Positions 25,616-33,765 of a stretch of 64,000 bases of DNA are shown piece after piece. The translations under genes were made by a program, and so were the position numbers. Within the stretch, counting starts at the first letter, position 1, and the number at the start of each line of letters is the position of its first letter. Below the pieces are notes generated by a model, which saw nothing but the letters and a program-made list of their open reading frames with translations, was not told where the DNA came from and did not search any database. Location: NCBI GenBank assembly GCA_964587165.1, contig CAZPKH010000008.1:1-64000 (forward strand), given 5' to 3'. This DNA comes from CAZPKH01 sp964587165. Its GTDB lineage: Bacteria; Bacteroidota; Bacteroidia; Bacteroidales; Muribaculaceae.

Positions 25616-27454
25616 TTAAAAGTCTGAATTGGAAGGGTTTGCCGGGCGTTTTCCGCCGCCATCTCCCGCACCCGGTGTGCGCTGGCTTCGGCCGGCACTC
25701 TGATTATCTTTAGGCATCGGGGGTGTGGTCGGCGCAGTTGCCGGAGTGGCGTCGAAAGGGTCGGTAGGTCTCTCCTCCACAACAAGCGTACGTGGATTGA
25801 GGTGGCTGCGGCCCGGTGCGCTGACAAATTCGATATATGCCGCGATATTGATCGTCGAGTCGTTTTTGCTGTCGTACACAGGGTAATCGTCGCCTTCGCG
25901 CGGAGTTTTAATAACCTTCTCGTTGGCCGCCATAGCTTCTGAGAGCTCCTGATAGCGTGCCGATTGGTTGAGCTCGGCGTGCTGAGTTAGAAATTTGGTG
26001 AAGTCGTAGCTTTTCAGCTCTGCATACAGTGTTTGTGTCGCGGGATATTTTGCCAGAGAGTCGGCATCCCATACAGGGTTTGAGTCGAGATAATGTATGG
26101 CGGCTGCTGTCGGATCCACCTGAGCTGTGGGTTGAGGTTGAGGTTCAGGTGCTTCGGTCTCGGTGTTCCGGGAGAAGAACCACCAGTACCCCACCCATAC
26201 GAGTATCACCAGCAGAGCGCCGGCAACAGCACCGAGTATTCGATCCATCCACTCCGATTTTGCTTTGGGTACCAAGGTGTTGCCCTGAAGCAAGTAGCCG
26301 GGCAGCGGCGAGGATTGGTCGTAAGGATTGTCTGACTTATATTCGAGCGTGGCGAGAGTACCGTCGGCGAGTCGCACCTGCAGAGCTTTGTCGGAAGTTT
26401 TGCCCTTTAGCGCAAAGGTGTAAGGCGACGGAGCTTCCAGATTTATCACCCGCGTATTTGTCTCGAAGTCGGGCGCCGATACTTCGACCGTCGCTGCGGC
26501 AAGCTCTTTGTCGTCGAGCTCGAGCATCGAAGTGAGCCGGCGGCCGTTCACGGTGACTGTCGCGTTGCTCACCGGCCGTGATGTTTTGGCGGAAAGTATG
26601 CGGAAGTCAGAGAGGCGTATCTCCTTTTTCCACCCTGTCGAGGGGGTGGCGGGGAGGGTGATCTCTCCGTTGGCTTCAGCTTTGTATTTCCATGATTGGG
26701 GAGCAAATCCGGGCCGTTGAGCTACGATGGTAAGTGTCGCACCTTTGTTAACCCACCGCACGCTGTCGAGCGGCACATTTCGTCCGGCATCCTGTTTTAT
26801 CGACAGGCTCGCCCCGGCGAGGCCGTACTGAGCGAGAGCCTGCTCCGACGGCGGGAGCACGGCCACATAGCATACCACAGCTTCCGAACTCAGATCGGCT
26901 ACATCCGGCTTCGGTGTCACGATCCCTCCCCGCTGCAGCAATGCAATGTATTTGTACGGCTTATAGTACGACTGGTAGCGCGACGGCCCGAGCACATCGT
27001 CGAGCTCGGCAACCGACGACAGGTAGCGGAATGCCACTCCTCCGCCGGCAGGCGATGCCTGGCTTTTGCGATAGATCTGCAAATCAGGATATTCTTGTGC
27101 GACTATAGCCTGCATCTGCGCCATGGTGCGCTGCTTGTTGAGCAGCAGGTTGTTGGCCTGCAGCATCAGGTTTCTTACCTCTTCGCCGGTGATGTCGGCA
27201 TTGTCGGGTATATGAAGCCATATCGACTCCAGATCGCTGGGGCGTCCGTCGATATTGAGCGACTGCACGATCAGCATACCGGTGGGGCAGAACGTGATCA
27301 TGCGCATCGGCTCGACCGACCCGGGTTTGAAAGTGAAGTCGAGTATGGCCGAGCGATTGTCGTCCACATAGTTTTCCCATCCTGAGCCGTTGACGACGAC
27401 CGGTGTCTGGTCGCCTTGATATATCATCTTGAGGGCTATACCTATTTTTGCCAT
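25616..27454 (-). CDS. Single-pass membrane protein with a large cytoplasmic N-terminal region
   Basis: The 612-residue protein has no signal peptide; its one transmembrane helix is at about 412-432 (VAGALLVILVWVGYWWFF). Residues 1-190 are unrecognised. About 210-390 contain beta repeats like PEGA/carboxypeptidase-regulatory modules (GATLTIVAQRPGFAPQSWKY, SNATVTVNGRRLTS, LAAATVEVSAPDFE). After the helix come a Pro-Gln-rich stretch, a helical region (YAELKSYDFTKFLTQHAELN) and a low-complexity tail (GAGDGGGKRPANPSNSDF). The topology suggests a link between the cytoplasmic ATPase/GTPases and the periplasm. Gaps to its neighbours are 24 and 0 bp. Confidence 0.68.
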   Translation of the reverse strand: MAKIGIALKMIYQGDQTPVVVNGSGWENYVDDNRSAILDFTFKPGSVEPMRMITFCPTGMLIVQSLNIDGRPSDLESIWLHIPDNADITGEEVRNLMLQANNLLLNKQRTMAQMQAIVAQEYPDLQIYRKSQASPAGGGVAFRYLSSVAELDDVLGPSRYQSYYKPYKYIALLQRGGIVTPKPDVADLSSEAVVCYVAVLPPSEQALAQYGLAGASLSIKQDAGRNVPLDSVRWVNKGATLTIVAQRPGFAPQSWKYKAEANGEITLPATPSTGWKKEIRLSDFRILSAKTSRPVSNATVTVNGRRLTSMLELDDKELAAATVEVSAPDFETNTRVINLEAPSPYTFALKGKTSDKALQVRLADGTLATLEYKSDNPYDQSSPLPGYLLQGNTLVPKAKSEWMDRILGAVAGALLVILVWVGYWWFFSRNTETEAPEPQPQPTAQVDPTAAAIHYLDSNPVWDADSLAKYPATQTLYAELKSYDFTKFLTQHAELNQSARYQELSEAMAANEKVIKTPREGDDYPVYDSKNDSTINIAAYIEFVSAPGRSHLNPRTLVVEERPTDPFDATPATAPTTPPMPKDNQSAGRSQRTPGAGDGGGKRPANPSNSDF

Positions 27455-27478
27455 ATTGCGTGGAGTTGAAAGTTGCGA

Positions 27479-29224
27479 TTATTTTGAGAAGAAGTCTTTG
27501 AACTTGCCTATTCTGCCGCCTATGAACCCTTTGGAGCGCACCATCAGGCGTTTCACCACCTCGGTGGCCGGGCGGTCGTCGAAGAGGCAGTAGTCCTTGA
27601 AGCACACTTCGCCCAGTGTGAAAGGCATGATCTCTACCATGCCGCCGTTTATCTCATACTCGCGGCATATCTGCTGCAAGCCGTTGTAGAAACTGCGGTA
27701 TGCCGAATTGTTGATATATTCGCGCAGGGCATTGTTGAGAGCTTCGCCTTCGAGACCTACCTTATCTACCTTTGTGATAAGGAGGTAGATGGCATCGGTT
27801 TCGTTCTCGAATATCTGGAAGCGCCGTATATAGTTCAGCGCCCCCTGGAGGTATGTGCGCTGGGTCAGGCCTTCATACTCGCGGTCTTCGCCGCCGTATT
27901 CGAGCACGAAGAAGTGCATCTTGCGGTTGCGCGAACGGTTGTCGATCAGTAGGTTGGTTACGGTGTCGAGAGTGTTGATGTCGCCCGGAGTGAGCGGTAA
28001 TCCCGCATCCGACTTATACATCATGCGGATCACCTCGCCGGCCAGGTCTATACACGTGATAGGGTGCGAGTCGCCGTTATTGTCGATCAGGTCGAAAGCC
28101 ATCTCGTAGGTGGCATCCTTAGGTGTGCCGGGCGGAAGGATGCCTACGCGGCGCGAGGCACCGTCGCCGCTGCGGAACAGTTCGGCCAGCACATTCATAT
28201 ATCCGTAACCCTGGCAGTCAGGGTCGCGGAACATTGTGCGGGCCACACGGCCGTTGTCGGCCACCGACAGCACGGCACCGAGCACACAGCTTTTGCCCGA
28301 CGAGGGGATACCCCAGAAGTATACCTCGGTCGACATCTTGTTGATACCCTTCAGCGGCTCGCCGGCGGGGAAGTCGGGGCGCTCGCGATTTTCGATCAGG
28401 TTGTCGACAAACCGCGGATCGATGCCGAGCGAATACAGCTGCTCGGGCACAAGGTATCCGTTGGCCAGCAGTCGGTACAGTATCTTTGAGTTGAGAGCAT
28501 TGGTATCTTCGGCCAGCACACTGACTATCATGTCGGCGTTTATGCGCCGGTTGTCGATCAGATCGGTCAGGTCGTTGTAGAGTGCGTCGACGGGGTTCAC
28601 GAGCATATCCTCCGCTTTGCGCTGCAAGTCGGTGCGCCTTATGCGGCTTTTCAGCATCTCAAGATCCCAGATGCGCGTAGCGTTGCCGTTCTTGAATTTC
28701 ATTGCACGCGCTTCGCGTACATGTGATGACTCGGGGTAAGCCGCGATGAACTGATCGAGCTGAGCGTTGTCGGTTTTGTCGACGGCTGCCCATGCCGTGT
28801 CCGAAGGATCTGCTCCGGGCTTTGGCATCGGCGGAGGGGTAGGCGTCGGCGGGGGTGTCGAGGTTGAGGGACTGGAAGCCGGTGTGCCGAAGAAATTTGA
28901 TTGAGTCTGTGCGGCCGAAGGTGGGGGCGGGGGAGGAGTTGCCGGTCCGCCGGCCGGAGTACCGAAGAAATTTGTCGATGCAGTCTGCGCTCCCGGTGTC
29001 GATGCCGGAGTAGTGAAAATATCATATTGTGCCGATTGCTGCGGCTGAGGGTTGGATTGCTCGGCGAGCTTACGGCTCAGCTCCTTGCGCACCGGTGCAG
29101 GGAAATAGCCGTCGGTTTCGTTGCAAAGCTCGTCGAATGTCACCAACCCGTCGTTGACGAACACGAGCAGCTCGTCGGCTGAATATTGATCTACGTTGTC
29201 TAATATAGCTTGTTTAGAGGGCAT
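27479..29224 (-). CDS. P-loop GTPase with N-terminal adaptor-like module
   Basis: The 581-residue protein has four parts. Residues 5-52 (VDQYSADELLVFVNDGLVTF) form a small module shared with the DUF805 protein next door. Residues 60-140 are Pro/Gln/Thr-rich and carry three copies of a short motif (IFTTPAS, FFGTPAG, FFGTPAS). Residues 145-290 are helical. The C-terminal domain has a Walker A GIPSSGKS (305-312), Walker B CIDLAGE, and LITKVDKV in the place of the NKxD base-recognition motif, so it is a GTPase-like NTPase. It contains no membrane helix. It is distinct from the SrfC-like GTPase, so the locus has two. No named family is recognised. Confidence 0.75.
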   Translation of the reverse strand: MPSKQAILDNVDQYSADELLVFVNDGLVTFDELCNETDGYFPAPVRKELSRKLAEQSNPQPQQSAQYDIFTTPASTPGAQTASTNFFGTPAGGPATPPPPPPSAAQTQSNFFGTPASSPSTSTPPPTPTPPPMPKPGADPSDTAWAAVDKTDNAQLDQFIAAYPESSHVREARAMKFKNGNATRIWDLEMLKSRIRRTDLQRKAEDMLVNPVDALYNDLTDLIDNRRINADMIVSVLAEDTNALNSKILYRLLANGYLVPEQLYSLGIDPRFVDNLIENRERPDFPAGEPLKGINKMSTEVYFWGIPSSGKSCVLGAVLSVADNGRVARTMFRDPDCQGYGYMNVLAELFRSGDGASRRVGILPPGTPKDATYEMAFDLIDNNGDSHPITCIDLAGEVIRMMYKSDAGLPLTPGDINTLDTVTNLLIDNRSRNRKMHFFVLEYGGEDREYEGLTQRTYLQGALNYIRRFQIFENETDAIYLLITKVDKVGLEGEALNNALREYINNSAYRSFYNGLQQICREYEINGGMVEIMPFTLGEVCFKDYCLFDDRPATEVVKRLMVRSKGFIGGRIGKFKDFFSK

Positions 29225-29290
29225 ATCTCTAAGGATTATTTTATTTTAAATGATTCAATGAGTCGGAGGGTAGAGGTGTGACGGAGGAGA

Positions 29291-30052
29291 CTATTTCGGT
29301 GACGGCCCGTACAGGTTGTCGCCGTACTCGCTCCCTTCAAATATCATCCAAAGGCCGTAGAACGGTATAAGCTGCCATGCTCCGGAGTGTCCAAGGTCGT
29401 GGCAACGCTTGCACCCCTGGGCGAAGATAAACCAGACACTCAGAAACAGTATTATCTCCGACATCAACCCGATCGCCGGATTGACAGAATCGTCTACAAA
29501 CCCGAGTATTGAGAAAGATAATGAAAGTACATAAACTAACCAAAACAGCACCAGCGAGAGGTTGAACTCCAATCGACGTATTCTGCCCTTAAACGAGAAC
29601 GGAGCTGCAAACATCCCGGGTCTGCGCGGATATGCCGGTTGAGTATTCGGCAGCGGATATTGAGGTTGCGCGGGTATGTAGGGCGGTTGCGTCGCAATAT
29701 ACCCGTCTGTCGTCGAAGGGGTGGGAGGTAAGGTGGTAGCGGCGGGTTCCGATTGATGCCGGCGTGGGGCAGCAGGACGTTTTCTGGGAGTCGGCGGTAC
29801 GGCAGTCGGTTGAGCCGGGGCTGGTGAAGGTTGGGGCTGAGGCTCGGTTTCCGGGGCTTTGGCTTCGGCTTCCGGATCAGGCAGCTGAAGCGTACCGTCA
29901 AGATACTGTTTCACCTTTGCTTCGAGGCGCGGGGTGAACTGTGCGGTTTTTTTAAGTTCGTAGATCGTTATCTCACCGTTGCTCACGGCGATTGCTATCT
30001 CCTCGGCGCTGTATTCGCGCACATTAGCAAGTATATGATGTTGTTTTGCCAT
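29291..30052 (-). CDS. DUF805 membrane protein with N-terminal adaptor-like module
   Basis: The 253-residue protein begins with a module (residues 5-50, VREYSAEEIAIAVSNGEITI) alignable with the start of the GTPase at 27479-29224. A Pro-rich linker (about 58-145) follows. The C-terminal DUF805 domain starts with FSFKGRIRRLEFNLSLVLFW, has three to four hydrophobic helices, and ends in the conserved CKRCHDLGHSGAWQLIPFY and DNLYGPSPK. DUF805 proteins are inner-membrane proteins of unknown role. The shared module suggests that this protein and the GTPase bind a common partner, or each other. Its stop lies 66 bp before the GTPase start, the widest gap in the operon. Confidence 0.8.
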   Translation of the reverse strand: MAKQHHILANVREYSAEEIAIAVSNGEITIYELKKTAQFTPRLEAKVKQYLDGTLQLPDPEAEAKAPETEPQPQPSPAPAQPTAVPPTPRKRPAAPRRHQSEPAATTLPPTPSTTDGYIATQPPYIPAQPQYPLPNTQPAYPRRPGMFAAPFSFKGRIRRLEFNLSLVLFWLVYVLSLSFSILGFVDDSVNPAIGLMSEIILFLSVWFIFAQGCKRCHDLGHSGAWQLIPFYGLWMIFEGSEYGDNLYGPSPK

Positions 30053-30063
30053 TCTCGGTCTGT

Positions 30064-31158
30064 TTAATCTAATGTGAAGCTGCCGAATCCGCTGTTCTTA
30101 TCTTTTTTGTCGTCGGAAGCGTTTTGGTCAGGCTGCTGTTCGTTCTCTGAGTCCATGCTGAACGTGGTGCTTTGCGCTTCAGCTTTCTCCTCTGGTTCCT
30201 CCGCCCGGAAGTCGAAGCCGTCCTTGACGAATTTGTTGCCGGTCAGAGTGTACATGCTGCGTGTGTGACGATCCTGAAGCACCCACGGGAGCATCAGAAG
30301 GAAGAAAAGCAGTATCGTCGACCCGATGGCTGCCATACTCGGCATCCCTATCGAGTTGTAGCGGTGATGCATCCGGGCAAGACTGGCGTTGGCGCGTGCC
30401 GCGCTTGAGCTGTTGCCGCCGAAGAGCACCGCGTCGCTCGCAGGCTCATTGCTCAGGCGCGGCTCGGCCCACGAAGTAAGGTTTGCATCCCAATCGTTGA
30501 TAGCCTGCTCTATCTGCTTTGTGTTGCCAAGCAAAAATACATTCCAGCTCGACGCTCCTTGGTCGGCGTTGGCGATCCATGTCGTGGCGAGTGTCTTGAG
30601 CGAATCGTAGTTGCTTGAGCGAAGTTGCAGCTGCAGTGTGCGCATCATATTCAGCTTCTGAGCCTCTACACGGTCGGCTGAAGTGAATCCGGCCGCGGCG
30701 AAGGCCGCCGGATTATACGATCGGGCTGCAATAGTCTGATCGAGCGATCGTCCGTACTCCGAGAGACGACGGTCGGTGTATGAATCGTAGTCGGTGAACA
30801 TCTGCTGCGAGAGCCTCACAGCGTCGGTAAACTCCTTGACAAGCTCGTCGTTGTGCGAATTGACGGTCCAGAAGTGCATATACGGTGTCATGGCGGCTAT
30901 AAACACGACAGGGGCTGCTATGATGAGAACCCTCTCGATGCGGATGCGACGGCTGAATTTGCTTTCGGTCGCTTTAAGAAGCTGTATGCCAAGACATATT
31001 GCGAACATAACCAATACAATGGCCACGGTCTCCACGAGGGCTATCTTGAAGTTGCCGTCGTTCAGATACACCAGTCCGATGAACGACAGGTAGCCGATGA
31101 AGATTATCGCGAGAAATGCGATGATATGGCCGAATGAGAATTTTAAAGTTTTGTTCAT
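30064..31158 (-). CDS. Four-helix membrane protein with periplasmic sensor-like region
   Basis: The 364-residue protein has hydrophobic helices at about 10-32, 37-60, 79-99 and 270-292. Between the third and fourth lies a region of about 170 residues that looks helical (LVKEFTDAVRLSQQMFTDYD, LNMMRTLQLQLRSSNYDSL), reminiscent of helical sensor domains. The C-terminus is acidic and low-complexity (EEPEEKAEAQ, QNASDDKKDKNSGFGSF). No family is recognised. It follows the subtilase gene by 30 bp and precedes the DUF805 gene by 11 bp. Confidence 0.68.
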   Translation of the reverse strand: MNKTLKFSFGHIIAFLAIIFIGYLSFIGLVYLNDGNFKIALVETVAIVLVMFAICLGIQLLKATESKFSRRIRIERVLIIAAPVVFIAAMTPYMHFWTVNSHNDELVKEFTDAVRLSQQMFTDYDSYTDRRLSEYGRSLDQTIAARSYNPAAFAAAGFTSADRVEAQKLNMMRTLQLQLRSSNYDSLKTLATTWIANADQGASSWNVFLLGNTKQIEQAINDWDANLTSWAEPRLSNEPASDAVLFGGNSSSAARANASLARMHHRYNSIGMPSMAAIGSTILLFFLLMLPWVLQDRHTRSMYTLTGNKFVKDGFDFRAEEPEEKAEAQSTTFSMDSENEQQPDQNASDDKKDKNSGFGSFTLD

Positions 31159-31188
31159 TATACATGTAATGATTGGAGTAATGATGCG

Positions 31189-33762
31189 TCAGTTGGCCGG
31201 AGCCGTTGCTCGGGCACCTTGCAGCATGGCAAGGGCTTTGTCGGCCTGTACCAGCGGACCGGTCTTTTGGCCGTCGAGCGGCCGGGCCGAGCGGGTGATG
31301 TACCCTATCACCTGCGAAGGTGTGAGCGAACGGTCGGAGCTTTTGAGCAATCCGGCCACACCGGCCACAATAGGGGCTGACATGGAGGTGCCGTCCATCT
31401 TCTGATAGCGGCCCTGCGGCATGGCGCTGAGTATTTCGACACCGGGCGATGCCACGGTCGACCCCTTGCCGTAGTCGGAGAAGTCGGCACGCTGCAGCCG
31501 CGGATTTACGGCTGTGACGGTGATTATGCTGTCGCAGCGATTCTGCGGATTGAGCACCGATACTACGCCGTCGTTGCCGGCCGAGAATACAAGCACCGTG
31601 TTTTTTGTGCGTGCTATATCGTATACGCGTTTCCATACCTCTTCTGATGCTCTCCCTGTGCGTCCGGCCATATCAAGCTGCTGCTGCTCGCTCAAGCGGC
31701 TGAACTGGCGCATGTCGGGGCCTATCGACATATTCACCACGTCGGCTCCCTGATGCACGGCATATGCCACGCCGCTCACCATAGCCGAAGTGTATGAACC
31801 GTTGTCGTTGCTGCCGAACACCTGTACCGGCATGAGCTTGCACCCCGGAGCTATCCCCGATACTTTCGTATTGCCGGCCATCTGCTCGCTGCCGCAAGCC
31901 AAGGCTGCTGTATGTGTGCCGTGGCCCGACCCGGTATCGAGTGTCGTGCTTTTGGTGAATACATTGTAGGGAGAGACGATCTTGCCCGAAAGCATCGGGT
32001 GGTTCACATCGCAACCGTCGTCGACCACGGCTATCACCACATCAGGGCTCCCTTTGGTGATCTGCCATGCCTGCGGAGCGTTGACGGCATTGATATGCCA
32101 CGCCATGCCGTCGGAGGATGAGGCGTTGAAGCCTGATCCGGCAGCGGCAGCTCCCATGTCGATAGCCGCTATTGCGATCTCGTCGACCACAAACATATCG
32201 TATTTCGACGACAGCTTCTGCTCAATATTTGCTTTGAGTGCCGTACGCTCGTCGGCAGGCATCATGATCGACACGCGTTTCACATAGTCGTCGTAGTCGA
32301 GCTTGTATTTCTCGGTGTCGGGGTAGAGATTGCGGAAATCTTTGGCAAAAGCGTTGAGATCGGCGTTGTCGTGCTTGAAGAATACACTTATTATATTAGG
32401 TATGATCTTCGGGCCGTCAGGGTCGTCAGGATTTTGAATAGGCGGCAGCGCAGGGTCTATAGGGAGTATCCCTATATGGTAGCCGCCGGGACCCACCGAA
32501 GGGTCGATGCCTGCGCCAAGGTCGGCAGGATCAATGGGAGTCGACGGCACGATGCCGCCTATCATTGCTTCGTCGGCAGCTCCCGGCACATCCGCATAGG
32601 TCGAGGGATCGTCGACCAGCGCGGGATCATTGTGGCCGGCTACGCGGCGATAACGTTCGCCTCCGTGGCAATCGCGCAGCATCCAGAGCAGCAGCAACAG
32701 CAGCGCAAGAAGCAGCAGGAATATCAGGAAGCGGCCCAAACACCCCTTTTTTGCCCACTCCCAGAAGCCGGGTTTGGCTACCGGGGGGGGCGGGGGCAGT
32801 TGCATAGCATTGGCATGGATAGTCATGTCGGCTGTAGGGCGCAGTCCGTGCGGGTTGATGTCCCAACCGTTGAATTCTGTCCCTTCAGATGCTGTCACCG
32901 TCGGAATTTTATCCTCCGGAATTACCCCGCCGGCGGGTACCTTAACGGATGTAGGGCCGTTGAGCGAGAGCCCTTGGTCGGCAGTGAATGTCACGGTGTG
33001 AGTCTCCGGAATATCGGGCTCGTCAACGGGCGGCACTATCGGCGGAGCGGGCGGCGGTGTGGTCGAGGTGTAGCGGGCTGTGAACACGACGTCGCCATCC
33101 ACGCGGTGGCCCGAGGGGTCTTTATCCCATCCGTCAAATCGCCAGCCCTCCTCTACGTCGACTACCTCGGGGATATCGCGGCGCCCGAGCACTGCTCCGT
33201 CGCGGCGGTGCATATTGCTCATCAGCGGGTTGCGCAGCCGTCCGTGAGGCCGGGTGTCGAACATCACGCGGTGTGTGCGCACATAGTCCATCTCATGAGC
33301 TATCGTGCCGTCGGCTGCCTGATAGTTTGAGTCGGGGCGCATGCCCCACACGGCGAGCACCAGGCGGTCGCCTATCAGATATACGAACCGCGGGTCGACA
33401 AATTTCAGGGCATGATTGAGTATGGTGCGCTCCTCGCCAGTGAGCGAAGCTGCCACCGAGTGATAGTGCTGGAGTATATTCTGAATACGCCCGCTGTAGA
33501 AGGTCTGTTCCTCGACCGAGAGTGTCTGTACTCGCACCGGGGCGATGTCGTTGCCCCAGTCGTCTACATACCATTCGATTTTGTCGTCGGCCTGAGAATA
33601 CTCGGGCTCGGCGAGAAAACCGTGGTACTGCGGGTCGATGTGGCGTCTCACCACAGCGTCGACGCTCTGAAAGCGGCGGTATATCGGATCGTTGCCTACA
33701 CCCTGTATGTCGGTGAAAGCCGATGCCTCGGTGTAGCAAAGTATTCGTTTTCCGGTGATCAT
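31189..33762 (-). CDS. Transmembrane subtilase (S8) with SrfA-like N-terminus and InlB-type repeats
   Basis: The 857-residue protein is a multidomain fusion. Residues about 1-180 lack a signal peptide and contain DDKIEWYVDDWGNDIAPVRV and GDRLVLAVWGM, which resemble what I recall of SrfA-family proteins. Residues about 200-320 hold two InlB/Listeria-Bacteroides-type repeats (WRFDGWDKDPSGHRVDGDVV, TEFNGWDINPHGLRPTADMT). A transmembrane helix spans 344-363. After a linker and a likely propeptide (about 455-535) comes a complete S8 protease: D581 in VIAVVDDGCD, H614 in GSGHGTHTA, the oxyanion asparagine in FSAGNDG and S793 in GTSMSAP. The protease should face the periplasm. The order SrfB, SrfC, then this gene makes it the likely SrfA counterpart. 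Confidence 0.8.
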   Translation of the reverse strand: MITGKRILCYTEASAFTDIQGVGNDPIYRRFQSVDAVVRRHIDPQYHGFLAEPEYSQADDKIEWYVDDWGNDIAPVRVQTLSVEEQTFYSGRIQNILQHYHSVAASLTGEERTILNHALKFVDPRFVYLIGDRLVLAVWGMRPDSNYQAADGTIAHEMDYVRTHRVMFDTRPHGRLRNPLMSNMHRRDGAVLGRRDIPEVVDVEEGWRFDGWDKDPSGHRVDGDVVFTARYTSTTPPPAPPIVPPVDEPDIPETHTVTFTADQGLSLNGPTSVKVPAGGVIPEDKIPTVTASEGTEFNGWDINPHGLRPTADMTIHANAMQLPPPPPVAKPGFWEWAKKGCLGRFLIFLLLLALLLLLLWMLRDCHGGERYRRVAGHNDPALVDDPSTYADVPGAADEAMIGGIVPSTPIDPADLGAGIDPSVGPGGYHIGILPIDPALPPIQNPDDPDGPKIIPNIISVFFKHDNADLNAFAKDFRNLYPDTEKYKLDYDDYVKRVSIMMPADERTALKANIEQKLSSKYDMFVVDEIAIAAIDMGAAAAGSGFNASSSDGMAWHINAVNAPQAWQITKGSPDVVIAVVDDGCDVNHPMLSGKIVSPYNVFTKSTTLDTGSGHGTHTAALACGSEQMAGNTKVSGIAPGCKLMPVQVFGSNDNGSYTSAMVSGVAYAVHQGADVVNMSIGPDMRQFSRLSEQQQLDMAGRTGRASEEVWKRVYDIARTKNTVLVFSAGNDGVVSVLNPQNRCDSIITVTAVNPRLQRADFSDYGKGSTVASPGVEILSAMPQGRYQKMDGTSMSAPIVAGVAGLLKSSDRSLTPSQVIGYITRSARPLDGQKTGPLVQADKALAMLQGARATAPAN

Positions 33763-33765
33763 CTT

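Noticed and set aside
32371..33330. Plus-strand reading frame of 319 codons opposite the subtilase
   Set aside because: The composition (Arg, His, Cys-rich) is that of an antisense shadow in GC-rich coding DNA; no signal or domain is visible.
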